From contig NZ_GL883887.1 in the NCBI RefSeq assembly GCF_000205165.1, positions 1 to 64,000 on the forward strand: 64,000 nucleotides of DNA, in the 5' to 3' direction. This stretch comes from Paraprevotella xylaniphila YIT 11841 (GTDB taxonomy: Bacteria > Bacteroidota > Bacteroidia > Bacteroidales > Bacteroidaceae). The position numbers were made by a program, and so were the translations under genes. Shown here piece after piece: positions 17,595 to 25,324 of the stretch; position 1 is the stretch's first letter; the number at the start of each line of letters is the position of its first letter. The notes below the pieces were generated by a model. That model was not told the DNA's origin and searched no databases. It saw nothing but the letters and a program-made list of their open reading frames with translations.

Positions 17595-18236
17595 ATGAGA
17601 AAGATATTGTGGACTGTGGCTTTGTGCTTTGCCCTTATCCCGGCAAAGGCGCAGCAAACGCCCGATGCACGAAAGATACTGGACGAAACAGCCTCCCTGT
17701 TTACGGGTAAAGGCGGTGTCAAAGCTACTTTTAAAGCTGACAATTTCACCGAAGGCAACCTACAAGGAAGCGTCTCGGGCACGATGTGCATTCAAGGCAA
17801 CAAATTCCAAATGACCACACCGGATATGGTCACCTGGTACAACGGCGAAACGCAATGGAGTTACATGAAAGCCAACGATGAAGTCAATGTAAGTGTACCG
17901 ACTCCGGAAGAACAGCAAAGCATGAATCCCTACACGTTCGTCAACTTGTACAAAGAAGGATATCATTATCAACTCAAGGAAACGACCCTGCGCGGAAAAA
18001 GCTGTTATGAAATCACGCTGACCGCCAGCAACAAGCAAAAAATCCCGCACACGATTATCCTGGATATCAACAAGGACAACCATAATCTGATGTGCATCCG
18101 TATGCAACAACGTAAAAAAGGACAGTGGACACGTATCTCCATCCAACAGTTGCATACCGGACAATCGTTCGCAGCAACAGACTTCGAATTCAACCCGAAA
18201 GATTACCCGCAGGCTGAAATCATAGACCTGAGATAA
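17595..18236 (+). CDS. LolA-like outer-membrane lipoprotein carrier
   Basis: The 213-residue protein has a cleavable signal peptide ([21 protein letters not shown]) and then a LolA/LolB-type fold pattern: [42 protein letters not shown]. LolA carries lipoproteins across the periplasm. Bacteroidetes often have several LolA-like proteins, so this one's role is probable rather than sure. It lies 21 bp after ftsK, the usual Bacteroidales neighbour. Confidence 0.82.
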   Translation: MRKILWTVALCFALIPAKAQQTPDARKILDETASLFTGKGGVKATFKADNFTEGNLQGSVSGTMCIQGNKFQMTTPDMVTWYNGETQWSYMKANDEVNVSVPTPEEQQSMNPYTFVNLYKEGYHYQLKETTLRGKSCYEITLTASNKQKIPHTIILDINKDNHNLMCIRMQQRKKGQWTRISIQQLHTGQSFAATDFEFNPKDYPQAEIIDLR

Positions 18237-18282
18237 GTCTGCTTATACATTAATTATATATACATACAAACCCCAAAAAATT

Positions 18283-19221
18283 ATGGAACATATTCGTTGC
18301 TTGATTATCGGTTCCGGCCCTGCCGGATATACAGCGGCCATCTATGCAGGCCGTGCCAACCTTAACCCCGTATTGTACGAGGGCATACAGCCCGGCGGCC
18401 AGTTGACCACCACGACAGAAGTTGAAAATTTCCCGGGTTATCCCGAAGGCATAGCCGGTCCGGACCTGATGGAAGACTTACGCAAACAGGCCGAACGCTT
18501 CGGAACGGACATCCGTAATGCCATTGCCATTAAAGCGGACCTAAACGAACGACCCTATAAAATCACATTCGACAATGACAGTACCGTAGAAGCCGATGCC
18601 CTCATCATTGCCACCGGAGCCACAGCTAAATACTTGGGACTGGAAGATGAAAAGAAATATGCCGGTATGGGGGTCAGTGCCTGTGCCACCTGCGACGGCT
18701 TCTTTTACCGTAAAAAAACTGTAGCCGTAGTGGGCGGTGGAGATACGGCTTGCGAAGAAGCCACTTATTTGGCCGGGTTGGCAGCCAAGGTTTACCTGCT
18801 CGTGCGCAAACCTTTCCTCCGCGCTTCCAAAATCATGCAGGAACGCGTACTGGAAAATCCTAAAATAGAGGTACTATTCGAACACAACGCAGAAGGCTTG
18901 TTCGGCGAAAACGGAGTGGAAGGCGCACACGTGGTAAAACGCAAAGGAGAAGCCGACGAGCAACATTACGACATTGCTATAGACGGATTTTTCTTGGCCA
19001 TCGGACACAAGCCCAACTCGGACATCTTCAAACCATGGGTGAAAACCGACGAAACCGGCTATATCCTTACGGAGGGCGACTCCCCACGCACCGGTGTACC
19101 CGGTGTTTTTGCAGCCGGAGACGTAGCCGACCCACATTACCGGCAAGCCATCACGGCAGCCGGAAGCGGCTGCAAAGCGGCCATTGAGGCCGAACGCTAT
19201 CTGGCAGAACACAAGTTATAA
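18283..19221 (+). CDS. trxB: Thioredoxin reductase
   Basis: The 312-residue flavoprotein has the FAD site [19 protein letters not shown], the redox-active CATCDG, the NADPH site [16 protein letters not shown] and the C-terminal [23 protein letters not shown]. All are diagnostic for TrxB. It should reduce cytoplasmic thioredoxin with NADPH. The thioredoxin-like lipoprotein at 1647 is exported and not a direct partner. Confidence 0.96.
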   Translation: MEHIRCLIIGSGPAGYTAAIYAGRANLNPVLYEGIQPGGQLTTTTEVENFPGYPEGIAGPDLMEDLRKQAERFGTDIRNAIAIKADLNERPYKITFDNDSTVEADALIIATGATAKYLGLEDEKKYAGMGVSACATCDGFFYRKKTVAVVGGGDTACEEATYLAGLAAKVYLLVRKPFLRASKIMQERVLENPKIEVLFEHNAEGLFGENGVEGAHVVKRKGEADEQHYDIAIDGFFLAIGHKPNSDIFKPWVKTDETGYILTEGDSPRTGVPGVFAAGDVADPHYRQAITAAGSGCKAAIEAERYLAEHKL

Positions 19222-19242
19222 AAGGCAGTGCATATAAGTAAA

Positions 19243-19306
19243 AACAGTGCATTCTTCCATTTTTATACGGAGAAAAACGTTGAAAAGTTTGGCAGAATGC
19301 ACTGTT
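19243..19306 (+). repeat. 13-bp inverted repeat overlapping the rplU promoter
   Basis: AACAGTGCATTCT (19243-19255) and AGAATGCACTGTT (19294-19306) are perfect inverted repeats separated by 38 bp. The right arm lies inside the -33/-7 spacer of the rplU promoter. It may be a trxB terminator, an operator, or both. There is no T run after the right arm. Confidence 0.7.
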
Positions 19307-19319
19307 ATTCGTAACTTTG
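19288..19319 (+). promoter_or_regulatory. Promoter of rplU-rpmA
   Basis: TTTG (19288-19291), a 20-bp spacer and TAACTTTG (19312-19319) are a perfect match to the Bacteroidetes consensus. Confidence 0.8.
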
Positions 19320-19325
19320 CAGCCG

Positions 19326-19402
19326 ATTTAGTCCAAAGAGGCTCAAAAAAGCGAGGCCACAATGGCATCCGCCTCATGGAAAAACCCGTTTAATCCATTA
19401 AA
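19326..19402 (+). promoter_or_regulatory. 5' leader of rplU
   Basis: A leader of about 77 nt contains a possible hairpin between GAGGC (19351-19355) and GCCTC (19370-19374). Ribosomal-protein leaders often bind their own product, but no known motif was recognised here. Confidence 0.3.
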
Positions 19403-19720
19403 ATGTACGTAATTGTAGAAATTAACGGTCAGCAGTTCAAGGCAGAAGAAGGCAAAAAGCTGTTTGTTCACCACATCCAGAACGCCGAGACCAACCAGAC
19501 TGTTGAATTTGAGAAAGTGTTGTTGGTAGACAACAATGGTAACGTAACCGTAGGCGCTCCCACCGTAGAAGGTGCAAAGGTGGTTTGCGAAGTTGTATCT
19601 CCGCTAGTAAAGGGCGACAAGGTTTTAGTGTTCCACAAGAAGAGAAGAAAAGGTTACCGTAAATTGAATGGCCATCGCCAACAGTTCACGGAATTGACCA
19701 TCAAACAAGTTATTGCTTAA
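19403..19720 (+). CDS. rplU: 50S ribosomal protein L21
   Basis: The 105-residue protein, [22 protein letters not shown]...[13 protein letters not shown]...[23 protein letters not shown], is a standard L21 of normal length. It is co-transcribed with rpmA, 20 bp downstream. Confidence 0.98.
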   Translation: MYVIVEINGQQFKAEEGKKLFVHHIQNAETNQTVEFEKVLLVDNNGNVTVGAPTVEGAKVVCEVVSPLVKGDKVLVFHKKRRKGYRKLNGHRQQFTELTIKQVIA

Positions 19721-19740
19721 TCCTTAAAAGTTAGAAGAAA

Positions 19741-20016
19741 ATGGCACATAAAAAAGGTGTGGGTAGTTCTAAGAACGGCCGTGAATCGGAATCAAAAAGA
19801 TTAGGCGTAAAGATTTTCGGCGGACAAAAATGTGTAGCCGGTAATATCATCGTTCGTCAACGTGGCACAGTCCACTATCCCGGCACGAACGTAGGTATGG
19901 GTAAAGATCATACGCTTTACGCATTGGTAGACGGTGTGGTCACTTTCAAGAAAGGTGCTTACCGGGGCCGTCAGGACAGAAGCGTTGTTTCTGTCGTAGC
20001 TCAAGCTGAAGCTTAA
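19741..20016 (+). CDS. rpmA: 50S ribosomal protein L27
   Basis: The 91-residue protein begins [24 protein letters not shown] and holds [27 protein letters not shown]-type L27 sequence. The N-terminus lacks the cleaved extension found in Firmicutes. It is followed by a strong terminator. Confidence 0.98.
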   Translation: MAHKKGVGSSKNGRESESKRLGVKIFGGQKCVAGNIIVRQRGTVHYPGTNVGMGKDHTLYALVDGVVTFKKGAYRGRQDRSVVSVVAQAEA

Positions 20017-20041
20017 TAACGAGTTTATTGCAAACAGCATA

Positions 20042-20077
20042 AATAAAAGCCATTCTTTTCAGAATGGCTTTTATTTT
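20042..20077 (+). terminator. Terminator of rplU-rpmA
   Basis: A 15-bp perfect stem (20042-20056 with 20061-20075) with a TTTC loop ends in a T-rich stretch. Because of its A/T flanks it can also work for the converging gene at 20100. Confidence 0.9.
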
Positions 20078-20099
20078 ACCCTTTGCACAAAAGTCAGTC

Positions 20100-21374
20100 T
20101 CAACCGACCGACCTCGTCACCAGTACTTTGTCTATACGTGCCCCGTCCATGTCCATGATTTCAAATACGAAACTATTCCATTCCAGTTTCTCACCACTAC
20201 GCGGAATACGCTGCAAACGGTCGAGTATCAGACCGGCCAACGTATGATATCCGGAAGCTTCATATAAATCACCGCAGTCGAAATAACACAACAGGTCGTA
20301 TAAAGAACATTGGCCATCTACCAGCCAACCTCCGTTGTCTGCACGTTTGATGATTTCCGGTTCATCTTCTTCATTATCCATACTTCCCACAAGTCCTTCA
20401 AATATATCCTTCAAAGTAACCATTCCCACAAAGTCACCGAACTCATCGCAAATCAATGCGCGGCTGATTTTTTTCAGCTTCATTTGCTCCAGAACTTTAT
20501 AGATGCTCATTCCCTCATGGAAATATACTGCCTCCCGTGCCAAATCACCGACTTTGAAGTCTTCTTCACTTAACTTCATCACCAAATCCTTCAGCCAAAT
20601 CATTCCCTTCACATGATCCAAATCACCGTCTGCCACCGGATAAGATTCATATAAATCCCGTTTCAGCACCTCCTGTATCTCCCGGGCCGACATTGCTGTA
20701 TCCAACCATACCACGTCGCTTTTATGCGTCATGATAGAACCAATCTTCAAATCTCCCAACATGAAAACGCGTTGCATGATGTTCTGTTCCACGGGTTCTA
20801 CAGCCCCTTCTTCCGCCCCTTCCTTAATGATAGATTTGATTTCTTCCTCGGTCACTTTTCCGTCATCTCCCTTTATTCCCAACAGATTAAAGATGAGTTC
20901 CGTACTCTTGGAAAGCAACCAAACGAAAGGAGAGGCTATCATCGCCAACACATTCATAGGTCGTGCCATCAACTTGGCCACGGCTTCCGCCACGCTCAAG
21001 CCGATACGCTTCGGGACCAACTCACCGAAAATAATCGTGAGGTAAGTCACCACCACCACAATCGTACCTTGCGCCAATACGGCAGCATAGGCAGAAGAGA
21101 CACCACATGAAAGCATAAAATCCGTCAAGTCCGTAGCTATCTTATTACCGGAATAAATACCGGTCAAAATGCCAATCAGCGTAATGCCAATCTGTACGGT
21201 AGACAAAAATCTGTCGGGATTGCCAGACAGGTCCAAAGCTTTCTTTGCCGCCTTGCTCCCCTTCTTCGCATCCGTGGACAGACGAGACTTCCGTGCTGAA
21301 ATCATGGCCACTTCCGACATCGAAAATACTCCGTTCAACAAAATCAATCCGATAATAATTAAAATCTCACTCAT
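20100..21374 (-). CDS. CorC/HlyC-type CNNM transporter-associated protein
   Basis: The 424-residue protein has an N-terminal DUF21/CNNM membrane domain (LLNGVFSMSEVAMISARKSRL...), a central pair of CBS domains (MTHKSDVVWLD to VGMVTLKDIFEGLVG) and a C-terminal CorC_HlyC domain. Such proteins are linked to Mg2+/Co2+ handling. The old name hemolysin is misleading. It is a single gene converging on rpmA. Confidence 0.9.
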   Translation of the reverse strand: MSEILIIIGLILLNGVFSMSEVAMISARKSRLSTDAKKGSKAAKKALDLSGNPDRFLSTVQIGITLIGILTGIYSGNKIATDLTDFMLSCGVSSAYAAVLAQGTIVVVVTYLTIIFGELVPKRIGLSVAEAVAKLMARPMNVLAMIASPFVWLLSKSTELIFNLLGIKGDDGKVTEEEIKSIIKEGAEEGAVEPVEQNIMQRVFMLGDLKIGSIMTHKSDVVWLDTAMSAREIQEVLKRDLYESYPVADGDLDHVKGMIWLKDLVMKLSEEDFKVGDLAREAVYFHEGMSIYKVLEQMKLKKISRALICDEFGDFVGMVTLKDIFEGLVGSMDNEEDEPEIIKRADNGGWLVDGQCSLYDLLCYFDCGDLYEASGYHTLAGLILDRLQRIPRSGEKLEWNSFVFEIMDMDGARIDKVLVTRSVG

Positions 21375-21447
21375 CCTACTTTTTCCGTCTATAATCTATA
21401 ATTATTTATTTCTTTCAACAGTCCCATAAAAATGGAATTCGGCATTC

Positions 21448-23043
21448 TTAGAATGTCATGGCTATCACTTGAATAAACAAGATAAGAAAAACCATTGCAA
21501 TGGGATAGACCGTAGCATATGCCACACCGGGAATGTTACTGTCCACCATAGAATCTGCTGCAGCCAGTCCCGGTGTACTCGTCATCCCTCCGGTAATCGT
21601 TCCTAAGAGATCTAACACCGAAACCTTAAAAATCAAACGCCCCACCAAAACCGATATCAGCATGGGTACTATCGTAATAGCCGCTCCCACTCCGAACAGC
21701 ACCCAACCGCTGCTCTGAAATGTCGCCACCAAAGTCTTCCCGGCCGAGGTTCCCACTTCCGCCAAAAACAGAAGTAGCCCTAACTGCCGGAGCAAATGAT
21801 TGGAAGGTCCTGACATGGACCATAATATGGGGCCAGTCTTTCCTATCGCACTCAACACCAAAGCCACGATAAGCACTCCTCCTGTCAACCCGGGAGAAAA
21901 AGACATTCCGTCACCGAACGATATATTCAGCTTACCGAACAATACGCCCAATACGATTCCCATGGCAATGGGGAAAAAATCGGTATCGGACAACAATTTG
22001 GCATTATTGCCCAACATGCAAGCCAAACCACTCAATCCGTCTTTTTCGCCCACCACCATCAGTTTGTCTCCGAACTTCAGGGCCAAATCGGGTGAAGGGG
22101 AAAGGTCTATACCGCTCCGCCTTACCCGCGTCACAGTACAGCCGAAGTTCTGGTGCAAATTCAAGTCCCCCAGTTGCTTGTTAATCATATTCTTGTTGGT
22201 CAACAGCAAAGACTGGATATCCTGACTCTCTACCAACGGCAATTCGCCTTCCTTACGTTCGCCCAATAATACACCTAATTGAGAAAGGGCATCTTCGCTC
22301 CCCACGGCCTGCACCCAATCTTCGGCATGCAAAGGCGTATGCCCCATCGGGATTAGAATTTCTCCACCTGATTTGACACGCGACACCACGGCACCCGTCA
22401 TGCGCCCTACATTCAGCTGCGCCAAGGTATGTCCGAACACCTGAGGATTAGTCACCTTGAAAATACAAGTCTGCAACTCCGGATACTTGCTCCGCCGTTC
22501 TGCTTCCAACCTACGGGCCTCCTGCTCAAGGTCCACACGCAACATCTTCGGCAACAGTTTGACAAAAAGTATCACCCCGATGACTCCGAACGGATAGGCA
22601 ATACCGTATGCAATAGAAGCCAAAGGAGAGTTCGTACTGTCGATGGCCACAGCAAGCCCCGGCGTACTGGTCAACGCACCGGCTATCAACCCTACCACAC
22701 TGGGAGTATCGATACCCAAAGCATATTTCAATCCTACGGCGGTCAACGAAGCCGAAGCCACTATCAACATAGTAATCAGAATCAACGTCTTGCCCTTCGT
22801 GCGAAAAGAATCAAAGAACCCCGGGCCCGCCTGAATACCTATGGTAAAGATGAACAACACCAATCCGAAGTTGCCTAATTCCTTAGGAATAGAAACCCCG
22901 AAATGCCCGAAGAGCAAAGCAATGAAAATAACAGCCGAAACATCAAGGGAAACTCCGCGAATTTTAACACGCCCCAACATAAAGCCCAAGGCCACAATAA
23001 GAAACAAGGCAAAATAAGAAGAATTCAATAGTTCTGTCCACAT
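21448..23043 (-). CDS. YidE/YbjL-type putative transporter (AAEX family)
   Basis: The 531-residue protein has two membrane domains of about five to six segments each, at both ends. Between them lie two RCK_C (TrkA-C) domains (PQVFGHTLAQLNVGRMTGAVVSRVKSG... and NKQLGDLNLHQNFGCTVTRVRRSG...). This is the aspartate:alanine exchanger-like plan of YidE. The substrate is unknown. Confidence 0.88.
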   Translation of the reverse strand: MWTELLNSSYFALFLIVALGFMLGRVKIRGVSLDVSAVIFIALLFGHFGVSIPKELGNFGLVLFIFTIGIQAGPGFFDSFRTKGKTLILITMLIVASASLTAVGLKYALGIDTPSVVGLIAGALTSTPGLAVAIDSTNSPLASIAYGIAYPFGVIGVILFVKLLPKMLRVDLEQEARRLEAERRSKYPELQTCIFKVTNPQVFGHTLAQLNVGRMTGAVVSRVKSGGEILIPMGHTPLHAEDWVQAVGSEDALSQLGVLLGERKEGELPLVESQDIQSLLLTNKNMINKQLGDLNLHQNFGCTVTRVRRSGIDLSPSPDLALKFGDKLMVVGEKDGLSGLACMLGNNAKLLSDTDFFPIAMGIVLGVLFGKLNISFGDGMSFSPGLTGGVLIVALVLSAIGKTGPILWSMSGPSNHLLRQLGLLLFLAEVGTSAGKTLVATFQSSGWVLFGVGAAITIVPMLISVLVGRLIFKVSVLDLLGTITGGMTSTPGLAAADSMVDSNIPGVAYATVYPIAMVFLILFIQVIAMTF

Positions 23044-23082
23044 AGAATTATAATCATGAATGCGCTTTGCAAAGATAGGGAT

Positions 23083-23131
23083 AAAAACGAAAGTCCTCCA
23101 AAAGTTTCATTAAAAACTTTCAGAGGACTTT
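23083..23131 (-). terminator. Terminator after the exported DUF2807-like gene
   Basis: AAAGTCCTC (23090-23098) pairs with GAGGACTTT (23123-23131), with an inner AAAGTTT/AAACTTT stem. On the minus strand CGTTTTTA follows. Confidence 0.75.
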
Positions 23132-23169
23132 ATTATTATATGATGCCGCCCGAAAGCGACTTTCATCCA

Positions 23170-23628
23170 TTACTCATTCATCGTCAGTGCTGCCCGGCTA
23201 TTACCAACCTCTTCCACGGCCTTCACAGTCACCGCTACGTAGTCGGAAGATGTCTTGAACTTAGGCATGTCCGGAGCTACGACCGTAATCACCATGTCAT
23301 CTTCTCCATTCTCATCGGCAAAGACCTGGTTGGTCGGATTAACACCATAATAGTACACGCCCTTCTTGGCATCGAATTTGGATTCGCCCGGCTGCAACGC
23401 ATTACCGAAACTGAGTCTCAACACGCCGTCCTTCACGCTGCAACGCACGGCTCTTGCTATCACGGAATCCTTAGCCTCCACACTGAAGCCATAGTTTTCC
23501 CCCTTCACGAAACGTACACGAGCCGGAACGCTGACACGAGCCTCGTTGAACGCCACTGTCACCACTTCACTTGCATTTACGGCTGCCACCATCATCATGG
23601 CGCTAACCATTGTCATTAACTTCTTCAT
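23170..23628 (-). CDS. Exported protein, DUF2807-like
   Basis: The 152-residue protein has a signal peptide (MKKLMTMVSAMMMVAAVNA) and a beta-rich body (VVTVAFNEARVSVPARVRFVKGENYGFSVEAKD...VKDGVLRLSFGN). It recalls the GIN/DUF2807 head domain of putative adhesins but is shorter. The frame opens 38 codons upstream. The ATG at 23628 is chosen for the signal peptide and for its distance from the promoter at 23690. Confidence 0.7.
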   Translation of the reverse strand: MKKLMTMVSAMMMVAAVNASEVVTVAFNEARVSVPARVRFVKGENYGFSVEAKDSVIARAVRCSVKDGVLRLSFGNALQPGESKFDAKKGVYYYGVNPTNQVFADENGEDDMVITVVAPDMPKFKTSSDYVAVTVKAVEEVGNSRAALTMNE

Positions 23629-23689
23629 AATTTCAATCTTTTTACCTTTAATATATACTTGGCCTCCATGGCCTCTCCTAAAAACAATA

Positions 23690-23720
23690 CAAAGGTACGG
23701 AGGTTTCCTCCCGAATGCAA
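23690..23720 (-). promoter_or_regulatory. Promoter of the DUF2807-like gene
   Basis: On the minus strand TTGC (23717-23720), a 19-bp spacer and TACCTTTG (23690-23697) fit the consensus. The spacer holds the palindrome GGAGGAAACCTCC. Confidence 0.7.
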
Positions 23721-23926
23721 GCAAAAAGACCTCTTTTAACACGCACGGAGAAATAATATTGACCTATATCAAGAAATCCCGTTCATTCGTTTGTCTTTTA
23801 TGTCAAAACAGTTACAATATGTTAGCAAACGGAGCTACTAGGCGTTTCTTACCGTATCACTTTTCTCGTCCTACGACGGTTCTTTTCGCCTTTTGACAAA
23901 GAAATAAGGAGTTTTTCAGGCTTTTC
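23721..23926. other. Intergenic stretch without recognised features
   Basis: This sequence lies between the divergent promoters of the DUF2807-like gene and serS. No open frame or strong hairpin was seen. Confidence 0.4.
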
Positions 23927-23959
23927 TTGCGCTCCCTACCTTTTTTTTAATTAATTTTG
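23927..23959 (+). promoter_or_regulatory. Promoter of serS
   Basis: TTGC (23927-23930), 21 bp, then TAATTTTG (23952-23959), 38 bp before the serS ATG. Confidence 0.6.
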
Positions 23960-23997
23960 CAAGTTCAGGAAAATAGGATTATAAAACAAATAACAGT

Positions 23998-25287
23998 ATG
24001 CTTACATTAAAACTCATCAACGAACGGACCGAATGGGTCATCAAAGGTCTGGAGAAAAAACATTTCCCCGGAGCCAAAGAAGCTATTGACAACGTGTTGG
24101 CCACCGACAAGAAACGCCGGGAGGCACAAACCCAGTTGGATATCAATTTGTCGGAAAGCAAGAAACTGGCCGCACAAATCGGCGCGTTGATGAAACAAGG
24201 CAAGAAAGAAGAGGCTGAATCCATCAAGACAGAAGTGGCACGGCTCAAAGATACCAACAAGGCATTGCAGGAAGCCATGGAGCAGGCACAGGAAGAGCTC
24301 ACGGCGCAACTCTGCGCCATTCCCAACATCCCGTACGATATCGTGCCCGAAGGTAGCGGCGCGGAAGACAACGTGGTGGTGAAAATGGGCGGAATGGAAA
24401 CGGAACTGCCCAAAGACGCGCTCCCACATTGGGAACTGGCCAAGAAGTATAACCTGATTGATTTCGACCTCGGCGTGAAAATCACCGGGGCGGGCTTCCC
24501 CGTATATCGCGGCAAAGGCGCACGGCTCCAACGTGCCCTCATCAACTTCTTTCTCGACGAGGCGCGTAAATCGGGCTATGAGGAAATCATGCCTCCCACA
24601 GTGGTCAACGAGGCTTCCGGTTACGGCACCGGACAGTTGCCCGACAAGGAAGGGCAGATGTACCACTGCAACCTCGACAACTTCTATCTCATCCCCACCG
24701 CCGAAGTACCCGTGACGAACATCTACCGCGATGTCATCCTCGACGAAAAGGACCTGCCCGTCAAGAATTGCGCCTACACGCAATGCTTCCGCCGCGAAGC
24801 CGGTTCCTACGGTAAGGATGTGCGCGGCCTGAACCGCCTGCATGAATTCTCGAAAGTGGAAATCGTGCGCATCGACAAGCCTGAGCACTCGGAACAGTCA
24901 CATCAGGAAATGTTGGCCCATGTGGAAGGCCTGTTGCAAAAACTGGAACTCCCCTACCGCATCCTGCGCCTTTGCGGAGGCGACATGAGCTTCACGTCTT
25001 CCATCTGTTACGATTTCGAAGTCTATTCCGAAGCCCAAAAACGTTGGTTGGAGGTCAGCTCCGTGTCCAACTTCGACACTTACCAAGCCAACCGGCTGAA
25101 ATGCCGTTATCGTCGTGCGGAAGACAAAAAAACGGAATTATGCCACACACTCAACGGATCGGCGTTGGCCTTGCCGCGCATCGTGGCCGCCATCATGGAG
25201 AACAACCAGACACCCGAAGGCATCCGCGTGCCGAAATGCCTCGTGCCCTACTGCGGCTTTGAAATGTTGGACGAGCAACCGTGCTGA
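23998..25287 (+). CDS. serS: Seryl-tRNA synthetase
   Basis: The 429-residue class II synthetase has an N-terminal coiled-coil arm (residues about 30-105), motif 2 CFRREAGSYGKDVRGLNRLHEFSKVE and motif 3 NGSALALPRIVAAIMENNQTPEGIRVP. It charges tRNA-Ser. The flavoprotein gene follows after 37 bp. Confidence 0.97.
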   Translation: MLTLKLINERTEWVIKGLEKKHFPGAKEAIDNVLATDKKRREAQTQLDINLSESKKLAAQIGALMKQGKKEEAESIKTEVARLKDTNKALQEAMEQAQEELTAQLCAIPNIPYDIVPEGSGAEDNVVVKMGGMETELPKDALPHWELAKKYNLIDFDLGVKITGAGFPVYRGKGARLQRALINFFLDEARKSGYEEIMPPTVVNEASGYGTGQLPDKEGQMYHCNLDNFYLIPTAEVPVTNIYRDVILDEKDLPVKNCAYTQCFRREAGSYGKDVRGLNRLHEFSKVEIVRIDKPEHSEQSHQEMLAHVEGLLQKLELPYRILRLCGGDMSFTSSICYDFEVYSEAQKRWLEVSSVSNFDTYQANRLKCRYRRAEDKKTELCHTLNGSALALPRIVAAIMENNQTPEGIRVPKCLVPYCGFEMLDEQPC

Positions 25288-25324
25288 GCCATACCTATTA
25301 TTATAAATCCAAACGAATAGAGTT

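Noticed and set aside
24007-24888. 293-codon minus-strand open frame in serS
   Set aside because: serS on the plus strand has all class II motifs. The antisense frame has none.
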